This document shows, one piece after another, positions 49,646-58,683 of a DNA stretch of 64,000 nucleotides. The DNA lies in contig DJEU01000007.1 in assembly GCA_002431395.1 (NCBI GenBank), positions 70,638 to 134,637 on the forward strand, given 5' to 3'. The stretch comes from Lachnoclostridium sp. UBA5890. GTDB taxonomy: Bacteria > Bacillota > Clostridia > Lachnospirales > Lachnospiraceae. Numbering within the stretch: position 1 is the first letter of the stretch; each line of letters starts with the position of its first letter. The position numbers and the translations under genes are program-made. The notes under the pieces were generated by a model. That model was not told the origin of the DNA. It did not search any database and saw nothing but the letters and a program-made list of their open reading frames with translations.

Positions 49646-49993
49646 ATGGATGTATTGAATCTGGCAAAACTCAAAAAGGTTCTTGGACTCCGGGGCACGG
49701 ATAAAGACGATGCTCTGGAGTTTGTTATGGAAGATGTGGAAGAATCAATCCGGAATTACTGCAACGTCAAGGAAGTGCCTGCTGGTCTGACCCATACGGC
49801 GTACCGCATGGCTATGGATCTGTACCGCAATGAAAATGTAGGCGAGGAAGATGAGGCGCTGATGGTAACTTCATTGACAGAAGGTGATACGGCTACCGGA
49901 TTTAGCAAGCAGGCATCTACCGAATACACACAGTCTGTCTTGAAGAACTATGAAAGCCAGTTAAGACGATACCGTAAGGTGGTGTTTCGATGA
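49646..49993 (+). CDS. Head-tail connector (gp6/adaptor-like)
   Basis: A 115-residue helical protein: VLNLAKLKKVLGLRGTDKDDALEFVMEDVEESIRNYCNVKEVPAGL, then a C-terminal ESQLRRYRKVVFR. Length, place right after the capsid gene and the helical bundle fit the gp6/gp15 connector family that links portal and tail. Its stop overlaps the next start. Confidence 0.8.
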   Translation: MDVLNLAKLKKVLGLRGTDKDDALEFVMEDVEESIRNYCNVKEVPAGLTHTAYRMAMDLYRNENVGEEDEALMVTSLTEGDTATGFSKQASTEYTQSVLKNYESQLRRYRKVVFR

Positions 49994-50370
49994 AAGCATT
50001 GGACAAAGCAAGGAAGATACATCAAAGAATGGTAGAACATCTTTACGAGGACAAATGTTCGGTGATTGAAAAGCAGGAAGTGTTTGACGAGACCCGCAAA
50101 GTCCATAAGGATAAAGAGGTTGAGGTGATCAAAGAGGAACCTTGCAGGCTGTCTTTTGAGACGTTAAAAGCTGATGAGGAGGCAAACCCGGCGCAAAAGG
50201 TGGTGCAGGACACGAAGTTGTTTTTGCGTCCGGATATTGTAGTCAAAGAAGGAAGCAAGATCGTGGTGAAGCATAATGGCAGAGAGGACATATATGCAAG
50301 ATCCGGAATCCCGGCAGTATATGTGACGCATCAGGAAATTATGCTAAAACCGTTTGAGAGGTGGTCCTAA
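49990..50370 (+). CDS. Head closure (stopper) protein candidate
   Basis: A 126-residue beta-rich protein: CSVIEKQEVFDETRKVHKDKEVEVIKEEPCRLSFE, LRPDIVVKEGSKIVVKHNGR. The beta-barrel-like pattern and the slot between connector and gp10-like proteins match gp16-type stoppers. The call is mainly from position. Confidence 0.65.
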   Translation: MKALDKARKIHQRMVEHLYEDKCSVIEKQEVFDETRKVHKDKEVEVIKEEPCRLSFETLKADEEANPAQKVVQDTKLFLRPDIVVKEGSKIVVKHNGREDIYARSGIPAVYVTHQEIMLKPFERWS

Positions 50371-50879
50371 TGGGAACAGGAATTGATACCAGCGGATTTA
50401 AAAAGCTGAGACAATCTTTGGAAAAAGCGCGAGTGTCAGATGAATTTTGTAAAGGACTGGCAAAGGAACTGGCGGCACGGCTATTGCGAAAGGTTGTTAA
50501 AAGAACTCCAGTCGGAGACTATAGTGACACGTATGAATTTGTTGATACCGGAGACGGAAAGTTTCTAGAGGAATCCGGAAAACTTGGAGGAGAACTGCGC
50601 CGAGCATGGCTCACGGATAATACATTGGAAGTCCGAGGAAACGGAGGCGTGTATACAATCACGATTCAAAACTCGATGTTTTATGCATCCTATGTAGAAT
50701 ATGGACACCGGCAGCAGCCGGGCAGATATGTACCGGCAATCAATAAGCAATTAAAACGATCCTATGTTCCGGGTGTACTTATGCTGACAAAGTCCGAAGA
50801 GGAAATCCGGAAGATGGCACCACGGTTTGTTGAAAAGAAAGTAGAGGAATGGCTTATGGAGGTTTTCAATGGTAAATAA
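50370..50879 (+). CDS. HK97 gp10-like tail-completion protein
   Basis: A 169-residue protein. Family marks: KELAARLLRKVVKRTPVGDYSD, LRRAWLTDNTLEV, YASYVEYGHRQQPGRYVP. HK97 gp10 family proteins join tail to head. The ATG overlaps the previous stop (TAATG) and follows GAGAGGTGGT. Confidence 0.85.
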   Translation: MGTGIDTSGFKKLRQSLEKARVSDEFCKGLAKELAARLLRKVVKRTPVGDYSDTYEFVDTGDGKFLEESGKLGGELRRAWLTDNTLEVRGNGGVYTITIQNSMFYASYVEYGHRQQPGRYVPAINKQLKRSYVPGVLMLTKSEEEIRKMAPRFVEKKVEEWLMEVFNGK

Positions 50880-51306
50880 ACTTGTGGATGGTATCACCAG
50901 AGCAATCCATTATCAATTTGGCAAAGAATATCATATTTACACAGAGAACAAAGAGCAGGAGATGAAAGAACCCTGCTTTTTTGTTTCCTGTGTATCTCCT
51001 GATGATAAGAGGGTGCTTGGAAACCGGTATAAACTTACAAATAAGTTTTGTATCCAATACTTTCCGTGCTCAGATGAGCCAAAAAGGGAATGCAATACGA
51101 TCCGTGATGCCTTGGTAATGGCACTGGAATATATCGAGGTAGAAAAAGAAGGATTGGTTGAAGGAACACAGTTTTCGGCAGAATATACGAATGATTTTTT
51201 GACGGTGTTTGTCAATTATGATTTTTATGTATACCGAAAAACAGACAAAGAGCAGAAAATGGAAGAACTTAAAATGAAAGGTGGGTTGGCAAGTGGCAGA
51301 CAGTAA
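50869..51306 (+). CDS. Tail terminator-like protein (DUF6838 type)
   Basis: A 145-residue protein: MVNKLVDGITRAIHYQFGKEYHIYTENKEQEMKEPCFFVSCVSP ... FCIQYFPCSD ... NYDFYVYRKTDKEQKMEELK. This fits small phage proteins of the tail-terminator slot just before the sheath. Starts inside the previous gene end. Confidence 0.75.
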   Translation: MVNKLVDGITRAIHYQFGKEYHIYTENKEQEMKEPCFFVSCVSPDDKRVLGNRYKLTNKFCIQYFPCSDEPKRECNTIRDALVMALEYIEVEKEGLVEGTQFSAEYTNDFLTVFVNYDFYVYRKTDKEQKMEELKMKGGLASGRQ

Positions 51307-51472
51307 GGCAAAAAGTCCGACACAGACGTTTACCAAAGCGCAGCTGGTGGCAGCAAAGCGGTTTGAGTCGGATAAGGATTTGGTGAGTGCGCTGTTGGAA
51401 GATGAAAAACAGTATGCTCTCACAGAAGTAGAAGCGATGATTGAGAATTACAAGAAAGGCAAGGTGGTCTAA
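51293..51472 (+). CDS. Small protein before the tail sheath
   Basis: A 59-residue protein with GTG start after AAAGGTGGG. It reads ADSKAKSPTQTFTKAQLVAAKRFESDKDLVSALLEDEKQYALTEVEAMIENYKKGKVV. Homologs of this kind often precede XkdK-like sheath genes in Firmicutes phages. Function unknown. Confidence 0.7.
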   Translation: MADSKAKSPTQTFTKAQLVAAKRFESDKDLVSALLEDEKQYALTEVEAMIENYKKGKVV

Positions 51473-52753
51473 ATGGCGCTTGGAGGCGGAAGTTTTATTA
51501 CGCAGAACAAAGTGCTCCCGGGGGCATATATCAATTTTATTTCCAGGACAAGAGCTACATCGGCATTGAGCGATCGAGGTGTGGTGACAATAGCTATGGA
51601 ATTGAATTGGGGAGCTGAGAGAGTGATCGAAGTAACAAGTGATACGTTGCAGAAAGAGGCATTGAAGACATTTGGGTATCCGTATGACAGTAATGAACTG
51701 GCACCACTCCGGGATATCTTTTGCAATGCTACCAAACTGTACCTGTACCGCTTGAATGCCGGAGGAGATAAAGCTGCTAATGATTTTGCAACGGCGAAGT
51801 GTGCCGGTACCCGAGGAAATGATATTAAGATCATGATTCAGGCAAATGTGGATGAACCGAGCAAATACGATGTATCTACGATTCTGGGTACATCGGTGGT
51901 TGATACACAGACGGTTACGGCCGCGAGTGAACTGAAAGACAATGATTTTGTTAGCTTTAAATCGGATGCTGTATTGAGCGCCACAGCAGCGACGGCATTA
52001 ACCGGTGGAACAAATAAAACCGTTACGGGTACAGAGCATTCTGCATATTTGGCAGAGATTGAACCTTATGCGTTTAATGCGATTGGATGCATGGCATCGG
52101 ATGCGGTTACTGCAAAACTGTATGCAGCATTTACGAAGCGAATGCGGGAAGAGGTTGGCGCAAAATTTCAGTGCGTTGTATATAATTATGCAGCGGATTA
52201 TGAAGGCGTTATCAATGTAAAAAATGCCAAAGAAATTATTCCATGGGTACTTGGAGCCGAAGGCGGTTGTGCGGTAAACAAGTCCTGCACCAATAAAAAG
52301 TATGATGGAGAGGCAGAGGTGCAGACAGCATACACACAGACACAGCTCGAAAATGCAATCAAAGCCGGAGAATTTGTTCTTCATAAAGTAGGTGATGATG
52401 TCTGTGTGCTGACGGATATTAATTCGTTAGTAACATTGACGGAAGAGAAAGGGGAAGTGTTCCAGTCCAACCAGTCAATCCGTGTAATGGATCAGATTGC
52501 CAACGATATCGCGGCAATTTTTAAATCAAAGTATATCGGAAAGATTGCGAATGATATGCTGGGGCGTAATGCACTTTGGCTTGACATTGTACAGCATCAT
52601 GAGAAATTACAGGACATTGGAGCGATCGAAGGCTTTTCCGGTGAAAATGTCACGGTGGAACCCGGTGAGACGAAAAAGTCCGTCGTGGTAAGCGACGTAG
52701 TAACTGTTGTTAATGCAATGGAGCAGCTGTATATGACGGTTGTCGTACAGTAG
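51473..52753 (+). CDS. Tail sheath protein (XkdK-like)
   Basis: A 426-residue contractile sheath subunit. It opens MALGGGSFITQNKVLPGAYINFIS, with RGVVTIAMELNWGAERVIEV, LYRLNAGGDKAANDFATAKCAGTRGNDIKIMIQ, and the C-terminal sheath domain (IRVMDQIANDIAAIFKSKYIGK ... VVSDVVTVVNAMEQLYMTVVV). It proves a contractile tail, hence myovirus morphology. Confidence 0.95.
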   Translation: MALGGGSFITQNKVLPGAYINFISRTRATSALSDRGVVTIAMELNWGAERVIEVTSDTLQKEALKTFGYPYDSNELAPLRDIFCNATKLYLYRLNAGGDKAANDFATAKCAGTRGNDIKIMIQANVDEPSKYDVSTILGTSVVDTQTVTAASELKDNDFVSFKSDAVLSATAATALTGGTNKTVTGTEHSAYLAEIEPYAFNAIGCMASDAVTAKLYAAFTKRMREEVGAKFQCVVYNYAADYEGVINVKNAKEIIPWVLGAEGGCAVNKSCTNKKYDGEAEVQTAYTQTQLENAIKAGEFVLHKVGDDVCVLTDINSLVTLTEEKGEVFQSNQSIRVMDQIANDIAAIFKSKYIGKIANDMLGRNALWLDIVQHHEKLQDIGAIEGFSGENVTVEPGETKKSVVVSDVVTVVNAMEQLYMTVVVQ

Positions 52754-52769
52754 AGAGGAGTGAGATGAT

Positions 52770-53276
52770 ATGACACAGCAGGAAATTGAACAGCTTACAA
52801 ACAATACGAAGATGCTGGCAAAAGATTCTATCTCGGCAAAGTTAGCACAGTGTTTTATTACGCTGAACGGTAATCGCTACAACTTTATGTCGATGACAAA
52901 GTTTGAAGCGAAATTTAAGAAAAACAAAAAGAAAGTGGCCATTCTTGGAAAAACCGGTAGCGGAAACAAAGCAACAGGCTGGGAAGGTACATTTTCAGCG
53001 ACCATGCATTACAATACATCCGTGATGCGGGAATTGATGGAGCAGTTTAAAGATACCGGGGAAGATGCGTATTTTGAGACGCAGATTTTGAATTATGATC
53101 CGACTTCGGACGCAGAAATGCAGGAAGTAGATCTGATCGGCTGCAATTTGGATGAGGGAATTCTTGCGAAATTTGACGCGACGTCAGAGGATTCGTTGGA
53201 TGAAGATGTCAGCGGTACATTTGAAGATTTCAAGATTCCACGCAAATTTACGCTGCTTGATGGCATGTTGGATTAA
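52770..53276 (+). CDS. Tail tube protein (XkdM-like)
   Basis: A 168-residue protein: TLNGNRYNFMSMTKFEAKFKKNKKKVAILGKTGSGNKATGWEGTFSATMHYN ... EVDLIGCNLDEGILAKFDATSEDSLDEDVSGTFEDFKIP. This is the XkdM/gp19-like tube that forms the inner tail channel under the sheath. Start after AGAGGAGTG. Confidence 0.9.
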   Translation: MTQQEIEQLTNNTKMLAKDSISAKLAQCFITLNGNRYNFMSMTKFEAKFKKNKKKVAILGKTGSGNKATGWEGTFSATMHYNTSVMRELMEQFKDTGEDAYFETQILNYDPTSDAEMQEVDLIGCNLDEGILAKFDATSEDSLDEDVSGTFEDFKIPRKFTLLDGMLD

Positions 53277-53291
53277 TGAATAATTTGAAAG

Positions 53292-53319
53292 AGGCGCATA
53301 TCAAAAAGTATATGCGCCT
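53292..53319 (+). other. Hairpin between tail tube and chaperone genes
   Basis: AGGCGCATAT / ATATGCGCCT is a perfect 10-bp stem with an eight-base loop and no T-run. It likely protects or limits transcripts, lowering expression downstream of the abundant tube gene. Confidence 0.6.
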
Positions 53320-53339
53320 TGATCATGAAAGGAGATCTT

Positions 53340-53768
53340 ATGAGTAATTTAAGTTTGTTTTTAAAAGGAAATAAGAAAGTAAAAGAAAACGAAAAGCATG
53401 TGGCGACAACATCCATTTGCGACGAGAAAGGTGTACCGGTACCGTGGGAATTTCGCCATGTTACATCAAAAGAAAGCATGAGAATCCGAGAAAAATGCAC
53501 GGTAGAAATGCCTGTCAAAGGAAAGCCGAATGTATATCGTCCAAAACTGGATACCGATAAGTATGTGGAACAGTTGATCTGTAAGGCAGCAGTGTTCCCT
53601 AATTTGAATGATGCGGCATTGCAGGACTCCTACGGTGTCAAAACTCCGGAAGATCTGCTCTATTGTCTGGTAGATGAGCCGGGAGAATATATTGACCTTT
53701 GTGCATGGATTCAGGAATTTCTTGGGTTCGAGTCCACACAGGAAAAGGTGGATAAGGCAAAAAACTAA
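53340..53768 (+). CDS. Tail assembly chaperone, short form (XkdN-like)
   Basis: A 142-residue protein, NLSLFLKGNKKVKENEKHVATTSICDEKG ... EDLLYCLVDEPGEYIDLCAWIQEFLGFESTQEKVDKAKN. It sits between tube and tape measure genes, the slot of XkdN/gpG-type chaperones. ATG after AAGGAG. It ends on GCA AAA AAC TAA, a slippery sequence that allows the long form below. Confidence 0.85.
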   Translation: MSNLSLFLKGNKKVKENEKHVATTSICDEKGVPVPWEFRHVTSKESMRIREKCTVEMPVKGKPNVYRPKLDTDKYVEQLICKAAVFPNLNDAALQDSYGVKTPEDLLYCLVDEPGEYIDLCAWIQEFLGFESTQEKVDKAKN

Positions 53769-53953
53769 TCAATGAAGGAGATCCGGAATCCAACTATGCA
53801 TTTTACTGCTTGCATAAATTCCACTGGTCTCCTTCTTACTTTGTAAATTTGGATGAAAATGAAAAAGCCTTTGTAATTGCGGCGATTGATATTCGTGTAG
53901 AAAAAGAACGGGAAGAGCAGAAAAAAGCAGAGGCTAAGATGAAAAAGAGGTGA
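53340..53953 (+). CDS. Tail assembly chaperone, -1 frameshift long form
   Basis: At A-AAA-AAC (53759-53765) a -1 slip changes the frame and bypasses TAA. The new frame reads LINEGDPESNYAFYCLHKFHW and continues through a Glu/Lys-rich helix to KKR, stop at 53951-53953. The product would be about 204 residues. This is the gpG/gpGT arrangement, known in lambda and many Gram-positive phages, where a fixed ratio of the two forms guides tail assembly. No start codon exists for the second frame, so frameshifting is its only route. Confidence 0.85.
53759..53765 (+). promoter_or_regulatory. Slippery heptamer A-AAA-AAC
   Basis: Canonical X-XXY-YYZ slip site in the zero frame, just before a TAA stop. 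Expected programmed -1 ribosomal frameshift signal. Confidence 0.85.
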
Positions 53954-53957
53954 ACCT

Positions 53958-56156
53958 ATGGCTACGATATATTCTGCGATTCAACTTCAAGACAAATTTA
54001 CACCCGTCTTGAATAAAGTAATCAGCGCAGTAGACAATACAATCAATGCAATGGATCAGATGCAGGCTGCCATGAGTATGAATATGTCAGTGGATATGTC
54101 GGCGCTTAGTCAGGCAAGAGACCAGGTGGAACAGGCAAGAATCAGTATGGAGCGGCTGGAGAACACGGTAGCGGAAACAGAGCAACCGGTTCAACGCGTA
54201 AAAACGGGTTTTTCCAGTTGGCAGAAAGCAATTATCGTAGCTAATTCAGCGGTTGGCTTGATCAAAAACACAATTGGACGTTTGGGAATTGGGGACATGA
54301 GCGGTGCTTTTAACCGTATGGACACGATGTCGAGATTCTCAAAAACAGCATCCATTATGACTGGAGATACACAAATGGCGAATGCCGCACTGCAGGAATT
54401 GAAAGATAACACACTTGGAACAGCATATGGACTTGATGTTGCAGCAAAATCAACGCAAGGCTTTATGACGAGAGGGATGGATATTGGAAATGCTGCCGAT
54501 CAGGTGAGGATTTGGTCTGACGCGGTATCTTTTTACGGCGAAGGAACCAATGAGCAGATGCAGAATGTAGTAGATGCGGTCGGAAAGATGTACTCGAAAG
54601 GTACAGTGGAAGCGGATCAGCTGGATCGATTATTTGATGCAGGAATCGGTGCGGCAGAAATGTATGCCAAAGCCGTAGGACGTTCGACAAGTGATGTTAA
54701 GAAAGACCTTTCAGATGGAAAAATTAGCTCAGTTGATTTTATTCAAACGGTAAGTGAGGCTTTGGACAAAGGTGTGTCTCACGGAGCAGCAAAGGACGCG
54801 GGGGGAACATGGGCTACCACGTTTTCCAACATGCACGCAGCATTTAACCGCGGCTGGGTAAGTATATTGCAGAGTGTCGATGCTTCCCTGGCGGCACATG
54901 GTATGCCAAGTTTGATGGAAATGGTTTCCGGCTTTGGCCAGAAAGTGGAAAGTGTTATGAGTTCAGCCGGTGGTGTGATCAACCGGGTGATTGATATGGC
55001 GGTAAAGGTAGGAACCACGTTAGGGAAAGCTGGAGCCTTTGTGAAGGACAATTGGTCGCTGATCGCCCCGATTCTTACAGGAGTGATAACACTGCTTATT
55101 GCATATAATGCGGTTAAATTAATATCAGCCGGGATAACAGCTGTGCAAAGTGCAGCGGAGGGAATCCATGCGGCAGCGATAGCTTTTAGCACAGGGCAAA
55201 CATTTGGAGCAGTAGCGGCGCAAACGTCATATAATTCAGCCATGCTGGCATGTCCGATAACTTGGATTGTGGTTGGAATTATCGCGGTAGCAGTTGCATT
55301 GAATCTTGTGATTGGAATGTACAATAAACTGCAGGGTACGCATATCAGTACAGTCGGAGCTATTTGCGGTACTTTTAATATTGCGATTCAGTTTATAAAA
55401 AATGTAGGTCTAGGAATAGCTAACGTTTTTATGGCTATAAAGAATGCGGTAGTTGCAATGGGACAGAATATTGGAACCGTATTTTACAACCTGGGCGCTG
55501 AATTGCAGGAGTTCTGGTATGGACTGCTTGGGACGATTGTAGATGTTATACTTGGAATCTGCGATACCATAAATAAGATCCCTTTTGTCAGCATTGATAC
55601 TTCTGGGCTTCAAAATGCGGCCGGAGATTATGCGGCAAGACAGTACGAGGCGCAGGCTGGGAAAAAGGAATACAAGGATATCGGGGAAGAGTTTACCAAC
55701 GGTATGCTTACCTTTGAAACAGATGATGTGTTTTCGTCGGACTTTGTGCTTGATTCGTATAATTCCGGATATAAGTTTGGCGAGGGATTATCGAACAAAG
55801 TAAAAGGAACGCTTGATGATTTTACTAATTTTGATTTTACGAAAGATCAAAATGTAGATAAAGCAAAGGATTTTACGAGCAAGCTGGAAAAAGGTAAGTT
55901 GGGATCCAATGCAGCGGCGACGGCTAAAAATACGGATAAGATGTCAAAGTCCCTTGCGGTCACTGCGGAAAATATCAAGTATTTACGTGACTTTGCCACG
56001 GAAAAGAGCATCAATCGGTATACATCGACGACGGTTCGAGTAGAAATGCACAATCAAAATACTATTAGCAGTGATCAGGATATTGATGGTGTAGTAAATC
56101 GATTGAAGAGCAGAATACAGGAAGAGTTTGATTCTTCTGGAGAGGGGGCTCATTGA
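53958..56156 (+). CDS. Tail tape measure protein
   Basis: A 732-residue protein. The N-terminal helical region and the TMP core (FNRMDTMSRFSKTASIMTGDTQMANAALQELKDNTLGTAYGLDVAAKSTQGFM) precede hydrophobic segments (IVANSAVGLIKNTIG; ILTGVITLLIAYNAVKLIS; CPITWIVVGIIAVAVALNLVIG) typical of tape measures that meet the host membrane. Fairly short, suggesting a tail of about 100 nm if the usual 1.5 A per residue holds. The stop overlaps the next start. Confidence 0.9.
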   Translation: MATIYSAIQLQDKFTPVLNKVISAVDNTINAMDQMQAAMSMNMSVDMSALSQARDQVEQARISMERLENTVAETEQPVQRVKTGFSSWQKAIIVANSAVGLIKNTIGRLGIGDMSGAFNRMDTMSRFSKTASIMTGDTQMANAALQELKDNTLGTAYGLDVAAKSTQGFMTRGMDIGNAADQVRIWSDAVSFYGEGTNEQMQNVVDAVGKMYSKGTVEADQLDRLFDAGIGAAEMYAKAVGRSTSDVKKDLSDGKISSVDFIQTVSEALDKGVSHGAAKDAGGTWATTFSNMHAAFNRGWVSILQSVDASLAAHGMPSLMEMVSGFGQKVESVMSSAGGVINRVIDMAVKVGTTLGKAGAFVKDNWSLIAPILTGVITLLIAYNAVKLISAGITAVQSAAEGIHAAAIAFSTGQTFGAVAAQTSYNSAMLACPITWIVVGIIAVAVALNLVIGMYNKLQGTHISTVGAICGTFNIAIQFIKNVGLGIANVFMAIKNAVVAMGQNIGTVFYNLGAELQEFWYGLLGTIVDVILGICDTINKIPFVSIDTSGLQNAAGDYAARQYEAQAGKKEYKDIGEEFTNGMLTFETDDVFSSDFVLDSYNSGYKFGEGLSNKVKGTLDDFTNFDFTKDQNVDKAKDFTSKLEKGKLGSNAAATAKNTDKMSKSLAVTAENIKYLRDFATEKSINRYTSTTVRVEMHNQNTISSDQDIDGVVNRLKSRIQEEFDSSGEGAH

Positions 56157-56893
56157 TGTATGAAATATGGTTCGGCGATGTTATGTTCCCGGTAGCACCG
56201 GAAAATATCAAAACATCGGTAGCCGGAAATAACACAACATTTAATTTAATCAATGAATCCGAAGTAAATCAGATCAAAGGCATGAAATTAACCGGATATA
56301 GTTTTGAATTAATGATTCCGGCAGTATCCTATCCTTGGGCGGTTTATACTAACGGATTTCAAGCCCCTGATTATTATCTTTCCGTATTGGAAAGTTTTAA
56401 GAAAAAGAAAAAGCCTTTCAAATTCAAAGTAATCCGGAAGGATTATGCCGGTAATCCAACCTGGGACACAAATGTGGATGTTACGTTAGAATCCTATGAG
56501 TATGAAGATGATGCGGAAGAAATGCTGGACATCAAAGTGTCGATTGAATTAAAGCAATATAAGAAGTTTGGCACGAAGAAAGTAAAAGTACGAAACGGAA
56601 AGATGCGCCGCTACAATGTGGACACGACAAAACGAAAGATTGTAAAATCTTACACGACAAAAAAAGGAGATACCTTGCGGATGATCGGTAAAAAAGTGTA
56701 CGGTGTCAATTCACAGAATAATGCAGAGGTGCTCTACAAAAAGAACAAAAAGAAATTTGCAAGGGTTTTAAAAATAAAGTTTGCCGGAAAGTTTACCAAA
56801 AGGTTATATACAACATCACTTCCGGCGGGTATCCGGATATCGGTACCGGGACTGTATGAGAATATGCTAAGTGAAATGGTTACTCGGAGGTGA
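56156..56893 (+). CDS. XkdP-like tail protein with LysM-like C-terminus
   Basis: A 245-residue protein. The N-terminal half (EIWFGDVMFPVAPENIKTSVAGNNTTFNLINESEVNQIKGMKL) is the XkdP baseplate-hub-associated domain. The C-terminal half is LysM-like (KSYTTKKGDTLRMIGKKVYG...AEVLYKKNKKKF...GIRISVP). LysM units bind peptidoglycan or other baseplate parts. Overlaps the tape measure stop. Confidence 0.85.
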   Translation: MYEIWFGDVMFPVAPENIKTSVAGNNTTFNLINESEVNQIKGMKLTGYSFELMIPAVSYPWAVYTNGFQAPDYYLSVLESFKKKKKPFKFKVIRKDYAGNPTWDTNVDVTLESYEYEDDAEEMLDIKVSIELKQYKKFGTKKVKVRNGKMRRYNVDTTKRKIVKSYTTKKGDTLRMIGKKVYGVNSQNNAEVLYKKNKKKFARVLKIKFAGKFTKRLYTTSLPAGIRISVPGLYENMLSEMVTRR

Positions 56894-56898
56894 CAGGC

Positions 56899-58428
56899 AT
56901 GGCAGACATCATTGATATAGCTTCCGGAGAAGTTGGAACGAAAGAAAGTGCAGGGAACCGTACAAAGTATGGACAATACACAGGGGCAAATGGGGCAGCA
57001 TGGTGTCATTCATTCGTGTCATGGTGCGCTAACAAAGCAGGAGTCGGAACCGATATCGTTCCAAAGACAGCAAGTACGGATGCCGGCATGAATTGGTTTA
57101 AGAAAAAGAAACGGTTTAAAGCAAAAGGGGAATATACACCAAAGCGAAATGATCTGGTGTATTTCAAAACCGGGCGTTCTCATGTTGGCATCGTGGAGAC
57201 GGTAAGTGGAACGAAACTGCATACCATCGAAGGAAATAGTTCTAACATGGTGAAGAGACGCGTGTATGATCTGACAGAGCCGACGTTGACCGGATATGGA
57301 ATAGTCAGCGATTACATAGAATCCTCGAGTGGTTTGTCCAATGAGAAAACGGAGAATCAGAGCGGAAAAGGAAAAAAGGAATTAAAGGCTTTAAAAGAAT
57401 ACCTCAACAAAACAAAGAAAGAGTCAAAGACCTCGGAAAAGGTAGAATGTTTTGAGATAAAGTCCGTAAATCCACACAATAAAGTGAACATAGACCTACT
57501 GGTGTATCATAAGAAAAAGTATTATGATTTGCCGGCAAAAGATGGAATGACTGTAACGTGGCAAAGAAAAAATACTCCGGGAAAGCTGACATTTACGACT
57601 TATACCAATAAAATATCCTGTGGTGATATGGTCACGTTAAAAATCAACGCTAAACCATTTTTTGCAGGGTTCGTTTTTATAGTCAAACCAAATGCAGATG
57701 GAATGGTGGAGGTAACGGTTTATGATCAGCTGAGATACTTTAAGAACAAAGATTCCTATCTGTACAAGAAGAAAACAGCTACAAAATTGCTCAGGATGAT
57801 AGCAAGGGACTTTAAGCTGAAAACGGGTACAATAGCCAATACCAAAGTATTGATTTCACGGATTGACACAGACCAGACACTCTTTGATATTGTACAAAAC
57901 TCATTGGATGATACAACGTGGGCGACGGGAAAAATTTATACGTTGTATGATAATTATGGAAAATTGATGCTTAGACAACCATGGAAAGTAAACATTTTGA
58001 TTGATGAAGAGACGGGGCAAAGTTACGATTACTCGATAAGCATTGATAAAGATGTTTATAGTCAGGTAAAACTTGCGTACGAGAACAAAAAGACCGGGAA
58101 ATTGGATGTGTACATAAGTAAAAGCACGAAGTTGATCAATAAATATGGCGTATTGCAATACTACGAAAAGATTGACAGCCCAAAACTTGGAAAGTTAAAA
58201 GGAAAAGTGCTTTTACAGATGTATAATAAAGCATCCAGAACACTGTCTATATCCGGAGCGTGTGGTTCGATTAAGGTAAGAGCCGGGTGCTTGGTGCCGG
58301 TGATCATGAAATTGTATGATCAGAAGGTATCATCGTATCTTTTGGTGGATAAAGTTACGCACAAATTTAATAACGGTCAGCACATTATGGATCTGGAATT
58401 GAGTGGAGGTGGTTTTGATGGCCAATGA
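56899..58428 (+). CDS. CHAP peptidase fused to XkdQ-like baseplate hub
   Basis: A 509-residue fusion. Residues 1-150 form a CHAP amidase/endopeptidase: GAAWCHSFVSWCANKAG (catalytic Cys), SHVGIVETV (His) and HTIEGNSS (third residue). After a Lys/Glu-rich linker, the XkdQ/YqbQ domain begins near residue 185 (VNIDLLVYHKKKYYDLPAKDGMTVTW, LTFTTYTN, TQFDIVQN-like LFDIVQNSLDD). Most PBSX-like phages encode these as separate proteins. The fusion places a cell-wall-cutting unit at the tail tip. Start at ATG after GGAGGTGACAGG. Confidence 0.85.
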   Translation: MADIIDIASGEVGTKESAGNRTKYGQYTGANGAAWCHSFVSWCANKAGVGTDIVPKTASTDAGMNWFKKKKRFKAKGEYTPKRNDLVYFKTGRSHVGIVETVSGTKLHTIEGNSSNMVKRRVYDLTEPTLTGYGIVSDYIESSSGLSNEKTENQSGKGKKELKALKEYLNKTKKESKTSEKVECFEIKSVNPHNKVNIDLLVYHKKKYYDLPAKDGMTVTWQRKNTPGKLTFTTYTNKISCGDMVTLKINAKPFFAGFVFIVKPNADGMVEVTVYDQLRYFKNKDSYLYKKKTATKLLRMIARDFKLKTGTIANTKVLISRIDTDQTLFDIVQNSLDDTTWATGKIYTLYDNYGKLMLRQPWKVNILIDEETGQSYDYSISIDKDVYSQVKLAYENKKTGKLDVYISKSTKLINKYGVLQYYEKIDSPKLGKLKGKVLLQMYNKASRTLSISGACGSIKVRAGCLVPVIMKLYDQKVSSYLLVDKVTHKFNNGQHIMDLELSGGGFDGQ

Positions 58429-58681
58429 TAGTTTGAATACGCTGATTAAACGACTGGCTGTTGCAGCAGTAGAACAGAAGCAGTTAAGCACGTTTATTGT
58501 GGGGAGTGTTGTGGCAGCCTCTCCATTAAAAATCAAAATAAATCAGAAGCTATTTATAGACAAGGAATTCTTCACGATGACACAGACAGCGAAAGATGCA
58601 AAATTAAAAAAAGGCGATAAAGTGGCACTTATAAGGGCATATGGTGGACAGTCGTACCTTTTGATTGATAAGGTGGTGTGA
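58418..58681 (+). CDS. DUF2577 / XkdR-like baseplate protein
   Basis: An 87-residue protein: LNTLIKRLAVAAVEQKQLSTFIVGSVVAASPLKIKINQKLFIDKEFFTMTQT ... GDKVALIRAYGGQSYLLIDKV. A small OB/beta protein in the DUF2577 family found after XkdQ. Overlaps the previous gene end; ATG after GGAGGTGG. Confidence 0.85.
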   Translation: MANDSLNTLIKRLAVAAVEQKQLSTFIVGSVVAASPLKIKINQKLFIDKEFFTMTQTAKDAKLKKGDKVALIRAYGGQSYLLIDKVV

Positions 58682-58683
58682 CA

